DNA from: Paenibacillus macquariensis
Lineage (GTDB): Bacteria; Bacillota; Bacilli; Paenibacillales; Paenibacillaceae
NCBI RefSeq assembly: GCF_900156375.1
Contig: NZ_FTNK01000010.1
Coordinates: forward strand, 152,891 to 216,890
DNA: 64,000 nt
Direction of reading: 5' to 3'
Each line of letters starts with the position of its first letter. Positions within the stretch are counted from its first letter, which is position 1. Both the position numbers and the translations under genes were made by a program. This document shows, piece after piece, positions 18,447 to 26,543 of this stretch. The notes beneath the pieces are model-generated. The model worked only from the letters and a program-made list of their open reading frames with translations. It searched no databases and was not told the DNA's origin.

Positions 18447-18807
18447 AATAAGTCGATGTCTTGGAGTTCTCTATAGGGAACAGACTTAGATCAACGGCCA
18501 ACAATAAAATGACAACTGATAGATTATTAATACGGGTGGCCTCCACCATGTAATAGAGATGGAGTTGCACCATTTATTGCAGGAGGGGTGACTCCCATCG
18601 TTTCTATACAAAAGGAGTTAACCAAAGAGGATAACTCCTTTTATATTTTTAATTATGTACTAATTAATATTAATGTCTCTAACTATCAAATGACTCTAAG
18701 AGAACAAAGGCTACGTAGTGAACCTCGGCAGAAAGTATTGTCAAATCAGGATTATATTGATGTACTACAGGTTTAATGTTACCTGAACAGTTCCATATGA
18801 GAATATC
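18447..18807. other. Intergenic region with terminator; no gene seen
   Basis: A short open frame starting at GTG 18588 exists but gives a non-protein-like translation and is rejected. The only clear signal is the hairpin at 18610-18642. GGAG/CTCC and GGTGG/CCACC micro-hairpins lie just upstream of it. Confidence 0.5.
18610..18650 (+). terminator. Rho-independent terminator
   Basis: AAAAGGAGTTA (18610-18620) pairs perfectly with TAACTCCTTTT (18632-18642), followed by a T-rich run. It is 160 bases after the threonine aldolase-type gene and is the likely end of its transcript. Confidence 0.85.
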
Positions 18808-20127
18808 TTAGCCTGTATTACTTACTGAAGAAGTATTGTTTATTTCTTTGAAGGTTTGACTAGCCAATGCAAGCTTCAATAAACTCGCGCTTGTGGGGTT
18901 AAGGTGTTCCTTTCCTAATTTGAAGTGATTCTCTAGTTCCCTAATATCTATCTCTTCCATAATATCAGCCTCATGATTACGATAAAAATTGTTCATAGAG
19001 AATTGCTTATCATTAATAAGCAATAAGAAAGATAACTCATGTCTTAAACTTACGAGATCAATGGTTGTGCCCAAAAACTCCATTTTTGCCTGACCCTCTT
19101 TCAGCCATGAACGCACACTAACAACCTTTTCATGCTTATAAATATTATCAACAGGATTTCCCTTATCATTATGTTCAAACTCAACTTCTCCAAATATTTC
19201 CTCAACCATTTCTCTGTATAAAGCTAGTTCTACATCGAAATTCTTTTGTGTGTTTATTTCATTAATTTCTTTTTCATAAAATTCAAATCCTCCTGAAGGT
19301 ACAAACTGATAATAACCTGGTCTGACCGCAACATCTTCCGATCGTTTAATAACCAATGCACGGTATTCATTATCTTCGGTGATAAATATTACTAACATTT
19401 GAACGCCTAATAAGGAATACCTCCCTTTACCAGTTATTAAAACCTCCTCCTCGAGCTGATCGTTATGTATGTTATTCCTTAATTTCAATTGCTTAATCAT
19501 TTGATCTTTTGAACAGCTTAAAAATTCATTTTTATATTTTTTATAGACAAGATATAATTCATATTCCAAAACGTGACTTGTCGCAACATTAAGTTTATAT
19601 GTAGCTATTTTGGCTTTAAACCCACTGATTTGACCAGATTCATTAAGGTTTAAAGATTCTAAAACAAATCCAGCTAAATTTGGTCTTCTGATTGTTTTTC
19701 CCATTAGTTTGTAATACTTTTTACTAATACCTCTTAGTATCATATTTTCTGTAATTTCAGGACTCTCCAGTTCACCCAAATCCTTATAGGGATAGGACAA
19801 ATTTTCACTTGCATAATAGACAGTAGATGCATAGGAAACACCAAAGAGATCGATAATATTTTGTTCACCGTATATTTTTCTTAGTACACTCATTTGCCAC
19901 GATTGAAATTCTACAGAGGCCAACTCAGTATAATACTTTCTTCGTTCGACATCAGTCCTGGAATAAAATAACTTAGTCAAATAGGTAGTAAGAAGTTTCA
20001 AGAGATTGTGACCTGATATTTTGTCTATTATCTCATTTAGTCCTACAATCATCGCAACTGTAAGTAGAAATCCCCCTAAATAGGGTATAGATATCAACCA
20101 ATTCCAAACATTTCCTAAATAATTCAT
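18808..20127 (-). CDS. Membrane-anchored protein with divergent Nudix-like region, unknown function
   Basis: The 439-residue protein is not assigned to a known family with certainty. It has one or two N-terminal hydrophobic segments (about residues 8-33), then a long charged region. Around residues 270-312 a Nudix-like pattern appears: GYYQFVPSGGFEFYE, then ALYREMVEEIFGE. The canonical box REUxEExGU is matched except for one extra residue before the Gly, so hydrolase activity is doubtful. The gene is visibly AT-richer than its neighbours and no neighbour shares a function with it, which suggests acquisition. Fusion of a membrane segment to a Nudix domain is reminiscent of SMODS-associated NUDIX effectors, but no nucleotidyltransferase gene is adjacent. 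ATG 20127 follows AAGGGAG. Confidence 0.6.
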   Translation of the reverse strand: MNYLGNVWNWLISIPYLGGFLLTVAMIVGLNEIIDKISGHNLLKLLTTYLTKLFYSRTDVERRKYYTELASVEFQSWQMSVLRKIYGEQNIIDLFGVSYASTVYYASENLSYPYKDLGELESPEITENMILRGISKKYYKLMGKTIRRPNLAGFVLESLNLNESGQISGFKAKIATYKLNVATSHVLEYELYLVYKKYKNEFLSCSKDQMIKQLKLRNNIHNDQLEEEVLITGKGRYSLLGVQMLVIFITEDNEYRALVIKRSEDVAVRPGYYQFVPSGGFEFYEKEINEINTQKNFDVELALYREMVEEIFGEVEFEHNDKGNPVDNIYKHEKVVSVRSWLKEGQAKMEFLGTTIDLVSLRHELSFLLLINDKQFSMNNFYRNHEADIMEEIDIRELENHFKLGKEHLNPTSASLLKLALASQTFKEINNTSSVSNTG

Positions 20128-20390
20128 ATGAGTCTCCCTTAAATCGACATTATTTTATCTAACTCTAGCAATTCAGAGTAATTATATCAAATGAAATGTC
20201 TTGTTTATGAAAATATCTGCAAACACTTCGAGAGTAATAATAAGTAGATAAGGAGTGGCGCTTGCAATTTCTAACCACACGAACTAAATCTCAGATGGTC
20301 TTTCCTTATAAAGGGCCAATTTGCTGTGCACAAACATTCCACCCGACACGTACAATAACCTATATTCAATACTGCATAGGAGGAAGTACG

Positions 20391-21215
20391 ATGATCATGA
20401 TCACGGGTGTGGATGTAGAGCAGATTAATACGTTACAACTAACGGATATCGAACGAGATATTGTGAATCAGAAGAAAAAAAGCGAAATTGTCTATCGATA
20501 TGTATCGCTTGAGGCTTTAGAATTTGAGTTGAAAATGAGATCGGCAATTATAAATGCAGGCAAAGCTTTAAAAGCTAGTGATGCAACCTTTGCCGTCTTC
20601 AAAAACTCACGATGCAATGAACAATTATGGACGCGAACAGACAGTGGAGGTTTCAGATTAATTAGTGGTATGCGACCTTCGATTGGGATTAATGATATTT
20701 TTAAAAATGGGCAATTATATTCTTTTGAATGTGCAACTGCCATGATTATTACCTTGTATAAAGCAACTCTGACAGTATTGAAAAAGGATATATTTGATGT
20801 GTATTTTCAAGATTTGTACTTAAGAGATTGGAATTATGACAGTGACTTACAGTTGAAAATAATAGAACATAACAATGAAGTGTTCCCTGGAGATATTGTG
20901 TATTTCAAAAACCCTGATCATAATCCAGCAACCCCAGAGTGGCAAGGTGAGAATGCCGTCTTTTTGGGGAATGGCTTATATTATGGGCATGGAATGGGGA
21001 TAAAACCAGCGGAGGGTAGCATTGCATCTCTGAATAGAAGGAGAATTCCAGGAAGTACAACATCTGCATATCTTACAGATGAAGTTGTTCATCCGGACTT
21101 TGAATATCTACGGAACCTATCAACAAGTCGGCATCTGCTACCAGGAAATCATCATACGGAAGACACCATTGTTGCTAGGATCGGAGCGCATATGTATACC
21201 CTTTACAGCAATTGA
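20391..21215 (+). CDS. tgl: Protein-glutamine gamma-glutamyltransferase Tgl (spore coat)
   Basis: The 274-residue transglutaminase cross-links spore coat proteins through Gln-Lys isopeptide bonds in Bacillus. The catalytic Cys is Cys114 in YSFECATA, followed by a C-terminal catalytic region with DIVYFKNPDHNP, WQGENAVFLGNGLYYGHGMG and the SAYL segment near the end. Overall length and motif order match B. subtilis Tgl. ATG 20391 is placed by TAGGAGG at 7 bases; the frame extends 43 codons upstream without a ribosome site. Its presence is good evidence that the host sporulates. It would be under a mother-cell sigma factor, but no clear SigE/SigK promoter was identified. Confidence 0.95.
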   Translation: MIMITGVDVEQINTLQLTDIERDIVNQKKKSEIVYRYVSLEALEFELKMRSAIINAGKALKASDATFAVFKNSRCNEQLWTRTDSGGFRLISGMRPSIGINDIFKNGQLYSFECATAMIITLYKATLTVLKKDIFDVYFQDLYLRDWNYDSDLQLKIIEHNNEVFPGDIVYFKNPDHNPATPEWQGENAVFLGNGLYYGHGMGIKPAEGSIASLNRRRIPGSTTSAYLTDEVVHPDFEYLRNLSTSRHLLPGNHHTEDTIVARIGAHMYTLYSN

Positions 21216-21260
21216 TGGGTTTTCATAAGAGTTAGGGTATCCACAGCACTATAACTAGCA

Positions 21261-21284
21261 AAAAGGAGACCCTTTAAGGTCTCC
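21261..21284 (-). terminator. Terminator of the SDR gene
   Basis: GGAGACC (21265-21271) with GGTCTCC (21278-21284) forms a 7-bp stem. The A-run at 21261-21264 becomes a T-run in minus orientation, just past the stop of the SDR gene. It may also end tgl. Confidence 0.75.
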
Positions 21285-21322
21285 AATTATAGCTCTTCCT
21301 AGGTTGAATCTTACGGACAGGG

Positions 21323-22177
21323 CTATTTGCCCTTTCGTGTTTTCTCAGCAAGGGCGTCCCACTGCTCTTCCGTAATGTTAAGTAGATCATTAAATTCTCC
21401 TGCACCTTGAAGCCACTCTCCTCCGTCGATAGTAACGACTTCTCCATTGATATAGCCGGCATAATCTGAGATCAAGTAAGCTGCCAAATGGGCGAGTTCT
21501 TCTTTATTTCCTACGCGGCGAGAGGGAATACGACGGAGCATCTGTTCTTCTATCTCAGGTGTTGGCATGAGGCGAGACGTTGCGCCTTCTGTGGGGAAAG
21601 GGCCCGGAGCAATGGCAACTTGTCGTATCCCGTATCTCGCCCATTCCACCGCAAGGGAGCGAGTTAACGCTAATACGCCAGCCTTAGCCGCAGCAGAGGG
21701 TACAACAAAGGCTGAACCGGTGGAAGCATAGGTGGTTACGATATTCAGCATCGTACCCTGATGGCCTTGATTGATCCACCTTTTTCCGACTTCCAACGTG
21801 GTGTACATGGTTCCATGAAGTACAATATTTAACACGGTATCTACCGCTCGAGGGGAGAGGCGCTCGGTTGGACTTATGAAATTGCCTGCAGCATTATTGA
21901 CCAACACATCAATTCGCCCGAATCGTTGCTCCACGGCTTCTACAAGGGCATGAATTTGGACAGGATCACGAACGTCGGTGGCTTGGTAGAATACTTCTCC
22001 CCCATGAATGCTTAACTCTTCAGCTGCTGTTCTTAATGTCTCTTCACGTCGACTAGCAATGGCTAGCTTTGCCCCAAGTTCGAGGAATTGTTCTCCCATG
22101 GCTCGTCCCAATCCAGTAGCTCCACCTGTGATGAGGACGACTTTGTCTTTCAATAAATCTTTGGCAAAAGGTCCCAT
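21323..22177 (-). CDS. Short-chain dehydrogenase, 2,4-dienoyl-CoA reductase-like
   Basis: The 284-residue Rossmann-fold oxidoreductase has the cofactor loop TGGATGLG (17-24), NNAAGN near residue 93, and the C-terminal GEVVTIDGGEWL. The usual YxxxK catalytic pair is absent: the segment reads SAAAKAGVLALTRSLAVEW, with the Lys kept but no Tyr. That replacement is the hallmark of dienoyl-CoA reductases of the FadH/DECR group, which use NADPH to reduce 2,4-dienoyl-CoA during oxidation of polyunsaturated fatty acids. The assignment rests on this pattern; no other beta-oxidation gene is nearby. Monocistronic, with a terminator downstream. Confidence 0.85.
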   Translation of the reverse strand: MGPFAKDLLKDKVVLITGGATGLGRAMGEQFLELGAKLAIASRREETLRTAAEELSIHGGEVFYQATDVRDPVQIHALVEAVEQRFGRIDVLVNNAAGNFISPTERLSPRAVDTVLNIVLHGTMYTTLEVGKRWINQGHQGTMLNIVTTYASTGSAFVVPSAAAKAGVLALTRSLAVEWARYGIRQVAIAPGPFPTEGATSRLMPTPEIEEQMLRRIPSRRVGNKEELAHLAAYLISDYAGYINGEVVTIDGGEWLQGAGEFNDLLNITEEQWDALAEKTRKGK

Positions 22178-22332
22178 GATTCATTCTCCTTTGAAACCCA
22201 AGTTTCCCACTTCAATAGATTATGCTGGTGTGATAGTTATGATGTTAGAAAAGATCGGATGGATTCGAATGAAGCGTACATTGACTATGCTGATTGTTGA
22301 AATATTAGGGCGGGTGTCCATCACATAAGTTA

Positions 22333-22360
22333 AAACAGGCTACCGTTGGTTGATAGCCTA
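22333..22360 (-). terminator. Probable terminator of the repeat-protein gene
   Basis: In minus orientation AGGCTA and TAGCCT flank an 11-base loop and are followed by TTTTA. It lies about 30 bases past the stop codon. Confidence 0.6.
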
Positions 22361-22386
22361 TTAATTGTGGAACCATTTTGATTATT

Positions 22387-23436
22387 TCATTCTTTTAAAT
22401 CTGTCACTTCCTTGGATTCCTTCAATTCGGTCAATTCCTTATCCTTGCCGCCAAACTTAAGACCGAGCTGGCCGTTATGTCCGCCTACATGACCACCAAT
22501 CCCTAAGTCCACCCCTTGGCCCCCGCCTAACTGGCCCTTGGCATGAGCACCGAGACCGTTCTCGCCTCCGAGCTTCGCACCAGTATTAAACCCGGCTCCT
22601 TGGCTGATGCCTAGGTGAACGTTGGCATGAGCACCGAGACCGTTCTCACCCCCGAGTTGTGCACCGGACTTAAATCCGGCTCCCTGACTGATACCTAGGT
22701 GACTGTTGGCATGCGCGTTAAGACCATGCTCGCCCCCAAATTGCGCTACCGTACTGAACCCAGTTTCTTGGCCGCCACCAATCTGACCTTTGGCATGGGC
22801 ACCGAGACCGTACTCACCGCCGAGTTGTGCTCCGGTATTAAACCCAAGCCCTTGACCGGCGCCAATCTGACCATTAGCCTGAGCACCGAGTCCGTATTTA
22901 CCGCCAAGTTGTGCTTCAGTATTAAACCCAACCCCTTGGCTGAGACCGAGATGACCGTCGGCTTGCGCATTTAGTACATGCTTACCACCGACCTGTCCAC
23001 CGGTATTAAACTGGAGTCCTTGGCTGGTGTTGAGGTCGGCTCCGCCATGTGCGTTAATGCCATATTGTTCTCCAAGGTGAGCAGTTGCATGAGTACCGAC
23101 ACTATTGTAGGCTACATGTCCGTCAGCGTTGAAGCCCACACCATGTTTGCCTCCTAATTCTCCTCCAGTATCAAGGACAAGGCCTTTTCCATGTTCTATA
23201 GACCCGTTGATATAACCATTCACACTCTGTTTTCTTCCAAGTTCGTTGTCAGCTTGATGAGAGTGAAGCTCAGGTCGGGAAGAGGAAAGATGGTAGTAAT
23301 GAGAGTAAGGGTAAGGTTGATCAGAACGGAAAGGATAGGAAGAGTAGTATGAATCAGCGGGTTGCTGGGAATCGGGGTTATAAGTATAAATGGGATTTCG
23401 ATCTTGGCTGTTCGGATATTCACTTCCATTGGACAT
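22387..23436 (-). CDS. Glycine-rich protein with 28-residue tandem repeats, unknown function
   Basis: The 349-residue protein is not recognised. The N-terminal ~65 residues are rich in Tyr, Ser, Pro and Asp. From about residue 94 to 316 there are about eight repeats, seven of exactly 28 residues, with pattern LGGxxGLxAHAxxxLGxxQG followed by xGFNTxAQ. A short Gly-rich stretch and a charged tail (LTELKESKE) end the protein. No signal peptide or membrane segment is evident. The alternating Gly/hydrophobic pattern suggests a regular beta structure. The Tyr-rich N-terminus recalls some spore-coat proteins, and tgl lies 1.2 kb away, but a spore role is a guess. ATG 23436 is preceded by GGAGGT. Confidence 0.85.
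   Translation of the reverse strand: MSNGSEYPNSQDRNPIYTYNPDSQQPADSYYSSYPFRSDQPYPYSHYYHLSSSRPELHSHQADNELGRKQSVNGYINGSIEHGKGLVLDTGGELGGKHGVGFNADGHVAYNSVGTHATAHLGEQYGINAHGGADLNTSQGLQFNTGGQVGGKHVLNAQADGHLGLSQGVGFNTEAQLGGKYGLGAQANGQIGAGQGLGFNTGAQLGGEYGLGAHAKGQIGGGQETGFSTVAQFGGEHGLNAHANSHLGISQGAGFKSGAQLGGENGLGAHANVHLGISQGAGFNTGAKLGGENGLGAHAKGQLGGGQGVDLGIGGHVGGHNGQLGLKFGGKDKELTELKESKEVTDLKE
22489..23157 (-). repeat. Tandem 84-bp repeats inside the Gly-rich gene
   Basis: The DNA repeats with an 84-bp period, for instance TTGGCATG at 22538, 22622 and 22706. Seven units are full length and one flanking unit is a codon shorter. Copies are diverged but alignable, so copy-number change between strains is likely. 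Confidence 0.85.
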
Positions 23437-23530
23437 AGGGTAAACCTCCAATATAGATTAGATGATATAGCCTATTCATACAGGAATTGAAATGATACCC
23501 ATTTCACGAGGGTGATGAATATTGTCATAT

Positions 23531-23560
23531 AACAAAAAGGACACCGAGGGTGTCCTTTAA
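23531..23560 (-). terminator. Terminator of the SWIM-SNF2 operon
   Basis: AAAGGACACC (23536-23545) pairs with GGTGTCCTTT (23549-23558) around a 3-base loop. The A-run upstream reads as a T-run on the minus strand. Confidence 0.88.
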
Positions 23561-23600
23561 GGTGATTACAAGTCATTTACGCGTATGCTTAACACTGGGT

Positions 23601-26543
23601 TCAACCGGTCCAATCGCGTCGTAGCGAGAAGAGATCTTGTAGTTCATCGGTCGATAGTTCGGTAATCCATCCTTCAGTGCTTGAGATGACATTATCGCTA
23701 AGTTGTTGTTTATTCGTAAGCATCTCATCAATACGTTCTTCCAATGTGCCTAGAGAGATGAACTTGTGCACTTGTACATCTTTGGTCTGACCGATACGGT
23801 AGGCCCGGTCCGTTGCCTGATTCTCAACGGCAGGATTCCACCAGCGATCGAAGTGGAAGACATGGTTGGCGGCTGTAAGATTAAGCCCTACGCCTCCTGC
23901 TTTGATCGAAAGAATGAACACAGAAGGTTGCTCTTCAGGTGGTAATGTCTGAGATTGGAACTGATCAATCATGCGATCACGAGCAGACTTAGATGTACTC
24001 CCATTTAAGTACAGTACAGGCTCTTGAAGTTCTTGCTGTAGAACCTGCTGTAGCATGTGCCCCATGCCAATATACTGCGTAAAGATAAGACAACGTTCTC
24101 CCTCTTCTCGTAGTTCTTTCACCATCGCGAGAAGACGTTCAAGCTTAGCTGACCGGCTGATCAAGGTTTCGGTCTCAAGTGTCCCATCCTTACCATTAGA
24201 GACCTCTGGAATCGGTTCTTTCGTCAAGAGCATCGGATGGTCACAGAGTTGTTTAAGATGTGTAAGAGCGGCCAGAATAGCTCCTTTTCGTTCAATACCT
24301 TCTAGCTTCTGCATACGTTCCATGAGATGGGTAACGGTATGATCATAAAGTGCACCCTGCTCTGTCGTGAGATGAATATATGTCTTCATCTCATTCTTGT
24401 CAGGTAGATCGAGTTGGATGGCCGGATCTTTCTTCTTGCGACGAAGCATAAATGGCTTCACTAACTGCTGTAAATCCTTCGTTCGCTGTTCATTGTGATC
24501 CTTCTCGATCGCATTGATGAACCGATTATTGAAGGCGCGCGAACTACCAAGATATCCTGGGTTGATGAAGTCGTAGAGAGACCAGAGCTCTGATAGTCGA
24601 TTCTCGATAGGCGTTCCGGTAAGCGCAATACGATGCTTCGCAGGGAAGCTACGAACGGCAGTGGATTGTTTGGTCTGGGCATTCTTAATGTTCTGCGCTT
24701 CGTCTAAACAAATGGATGCCCATGTGAACTCTTTAAGCATGTCCTGATCCAGCGTTGCAGTAGCATAGGATGTAAGAATGACATCTGCTTGTATCGCCTC
24801 AGCAAGAAACTCCTCACTGCTATAACGTTTGGTTCCATAATGGAGCATAACCCGTAATGAAGGTGCAAAGCGGGTAATCTCTTTCTGCCAATTGCCTAGA
24901 ACCGATGTTGGACAGATGAGGAGAGATGGGAACCTGTCATTCGATTCTACCGTGTTTACTTTAAGATGTAGTAAATAGGCGATGAACTGGACCGTTTTAC
25001 CGAGCCCCATGTCATCCGCCAGACAGGCACCTAGTCCAAACTGCCTTAAGAAGGCAAGCCAAGCATATCCATCTTGTTGATAAGAACGTAAGTTGGCTTG
25101 TAGACCCTCGGGCACGGCAAGTGTTGGCCAATCTGTCTGTTGTCTAAGCTGATTCATAATGGTCATTAGATGTTCATTAAGCTCAACTTCCAGTTGGATT
25201 CGTGCTGAAGTCTCAGGTTGTTCGGATGTCGGACGATCAGAATCACTCCCGTTCCCCAGTAAATGTAGCTGGAGTATATCTTGAAAGGTGAGCCCTTGCA
25301 TATTATCAACACCTGCCATAGCTTGACGAATTTGCGCCAACAAGGCCGGATCAAGTGGGATCCAATGTCCTCGGAATCGCACTAATCGTTCATTGCGAGC
25401 GACTAATTCTGCAAATTCAAGCTCTGTGAGTTGGGTCTCCCCTATGGCAATACGCCAATCGAAGTTGACTAGCGAGTCAAGTCCGAATAAGGAGCCACCT
25501 GAGCTGCCTTCACTGGAGCGAACTTTAGCTCGTAGTTTGGGTTTCTTCCTGCTTGCAGCTTCCCACCAAGCAGGAAGAAGGACTTGCCATCCGGATTCAA
25601 GCAGACGATGACTGTCTGTCGTTAAGAATTCCCAAGCCGTTGCATCGGTCAGTGGCTTCTTCAGTACATCTTCACCGCTAAGAACTAATCGGTCATTAGG
25701 AAGACCTGCACGCAAACGTTCAAGCCAACTAGCAGAGCGTTCGTGTACATGACTCGACCATATATCAGGCCACACACCAGATACTTGACCATCATCGGCA
25801 AGACGAACAGGCGCTAGAACCGCTGGATCTAACTTGTCTTGCAGAACGAGTTGAAGACGCCAAGTGGGTTCATTATCATCAGGTTCCAGCAATTGGAGAA
25901 GAGGTCGGAATGGAGCCGTATCTGCTTTCCAACCCATGGCAATCAACCAGGTCTGTTCATCTAAACCAGGAGCAGTCGTGCCGCCGCTCGTAAAGAGCAA
26001 GGGGTATTCTCTACGTAAATCGGAAGCGGTCATCTCCGTTGCATAGTAGCGTTGGAACACGGTACTTGAGAAGGCTGCACGTAACCCATCCGCTACATCC
26101 GTATCGATGCCTAACTGCTCTATAAGCGCTAGTTCTTGTGGCGTAAAGGTCTCTTGATCCCAGCTCCACGCTAGTTTACCTGACTGGAAGGCAGCATAGC
26201 TTGGGATATATTTCTTCTCTTCTATAGAAGCAGCTAATATAGGCGTTAGTTCAATCCACTGTACCGCATCCTCGCCCCATGTCCACTCGATATGCTTAAG
26301 AAGCTTTTGTTCTGCAAAGAAGGGAATAACTTGCTCGGACGGCAGAACGACAAGTTCGATATCTTGAATGGTCTGAGTCTCGAGTTCAGTACCATAGAAG
26401 GAATCTTCATGCCATGCGAACAAGCGGTGCTTCAAGTATTGTCCGGATACGTAATTATAGGTATTGGTGGATCCATAGATAAGGGCATCTCCATAAGCGC
26501 TTAAGCTGATGTGGAGCGTGATGGTCTCTGTATATTGGCTCAT
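23601..26543 (-). CDS. SNF2-family DNA-dependent ATPase (DEAD/DEAH helicase-like)
   Basis: The 980-residue protein has an N-terminal ~450-residue SNF2-associated region, then the two RecA-like lobes. Motif I is ADDMGLGKTVQ (about 508), motif II DEAQNIKN (about 611), motif III LTGTPIENRLSELWSLYDF, and the C-lobe has LNGSTSKSARDRMIDQF, ILSIKAGGVGLNLT and DRAYRIGQTKDV. Such ATPases translocate on duplex DNA and remodel protein-DNA complexes; the exact role in Bacillales is unsettled. Its ATG overlaps the stop of the upstream SWIM gene by 4 bases. The pair resembles the B. subtilis ywqA/ywqB arrangement. Confidence 0.93.
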   Translation of the reverse strand: MSQYTETITLHISLSAYGDALIYGSTNTYNYVSGQYLKHRLFAWHEDSFYGTELETQTIQDIELVVLPSEQVIPFFAEQKLLKHIEWTWGEDAVQWIELTPILAASIEEKKYIPSYAAFQSGKLAWSWDQETFTPQELALIEQLGIDTDVADGLRAAFSSTVFQRYYATEMTASDLRREYPLLFTSGGTTAPGLDEQTWLIAMGWKADTAPFRPLLQLLEPDDNEPTWRLQLVLQDKLDPAVLAPVRLADDGQVSGVWPDIWSSHVHERSASWLERLRAGLPNDRLVLSGEDVLKKPLTDATAWEFLTTDSHRLLESGWQVLLPAWWEAASRKKPKLRAKVRSSEGSSGGSLFGLDSLVNFDWRIAIGETQLTELEFAELVARNERLVRFRGHWIPLDPALLAQIRQAMAGVDNMQGLTFQDILQLHLLGNGSDSDRPTSEQPETSARIQLEVELNEHLMTIMNQLRQQTDWPTLAVPEGLQANLRSYQQDGYAWLAFLRQFGLGACLADDMGLGKTVQFIAYLLHLKVNTVESNDRFPSLLICPTSVLGNWQKEITRFAPSLRVMLHYGTKRYSSEEFLAEAIQADVILTSYATATLDQDMLKEFTWASICLDEAQNIKNAQTKQSTAVRSFPAKHRIALTGTPIENRLSELWSLYDFINPGYLGSSRAFNNRFINAIEKDHNEQRTKDLQQLVKPFMLRRKKKDPAIQLDLPDKNEMKTYIHLTTEQGALYDHTVTHLMERMQKLEGIERKGAILAALTHLKQLCDHPMLLTKEPIPEVSNGKDGTLETETLISRSAKLERLLAMVKELREEGERCLIFTQYIGMGHMLQQVLQQELQEPVLYLNGSTSKSARDRMIDQFQSQTLPPEEQPSVFILSIKAGGVGLNLTAANHVFHFDRWWNPAVENQATDRAYRIGQTKDVQVHKFISLGTLEERIDEMLTNKQQLSDNVISSTEGWITELSTDELQDLFSLRRDWTG

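Noticed and set aside
18588..18776. A 62-codon ORF starting at GTG 18588
   Set aside because: It runs through a strong terminator hairpin and gives an unlikely amino acid sequence.
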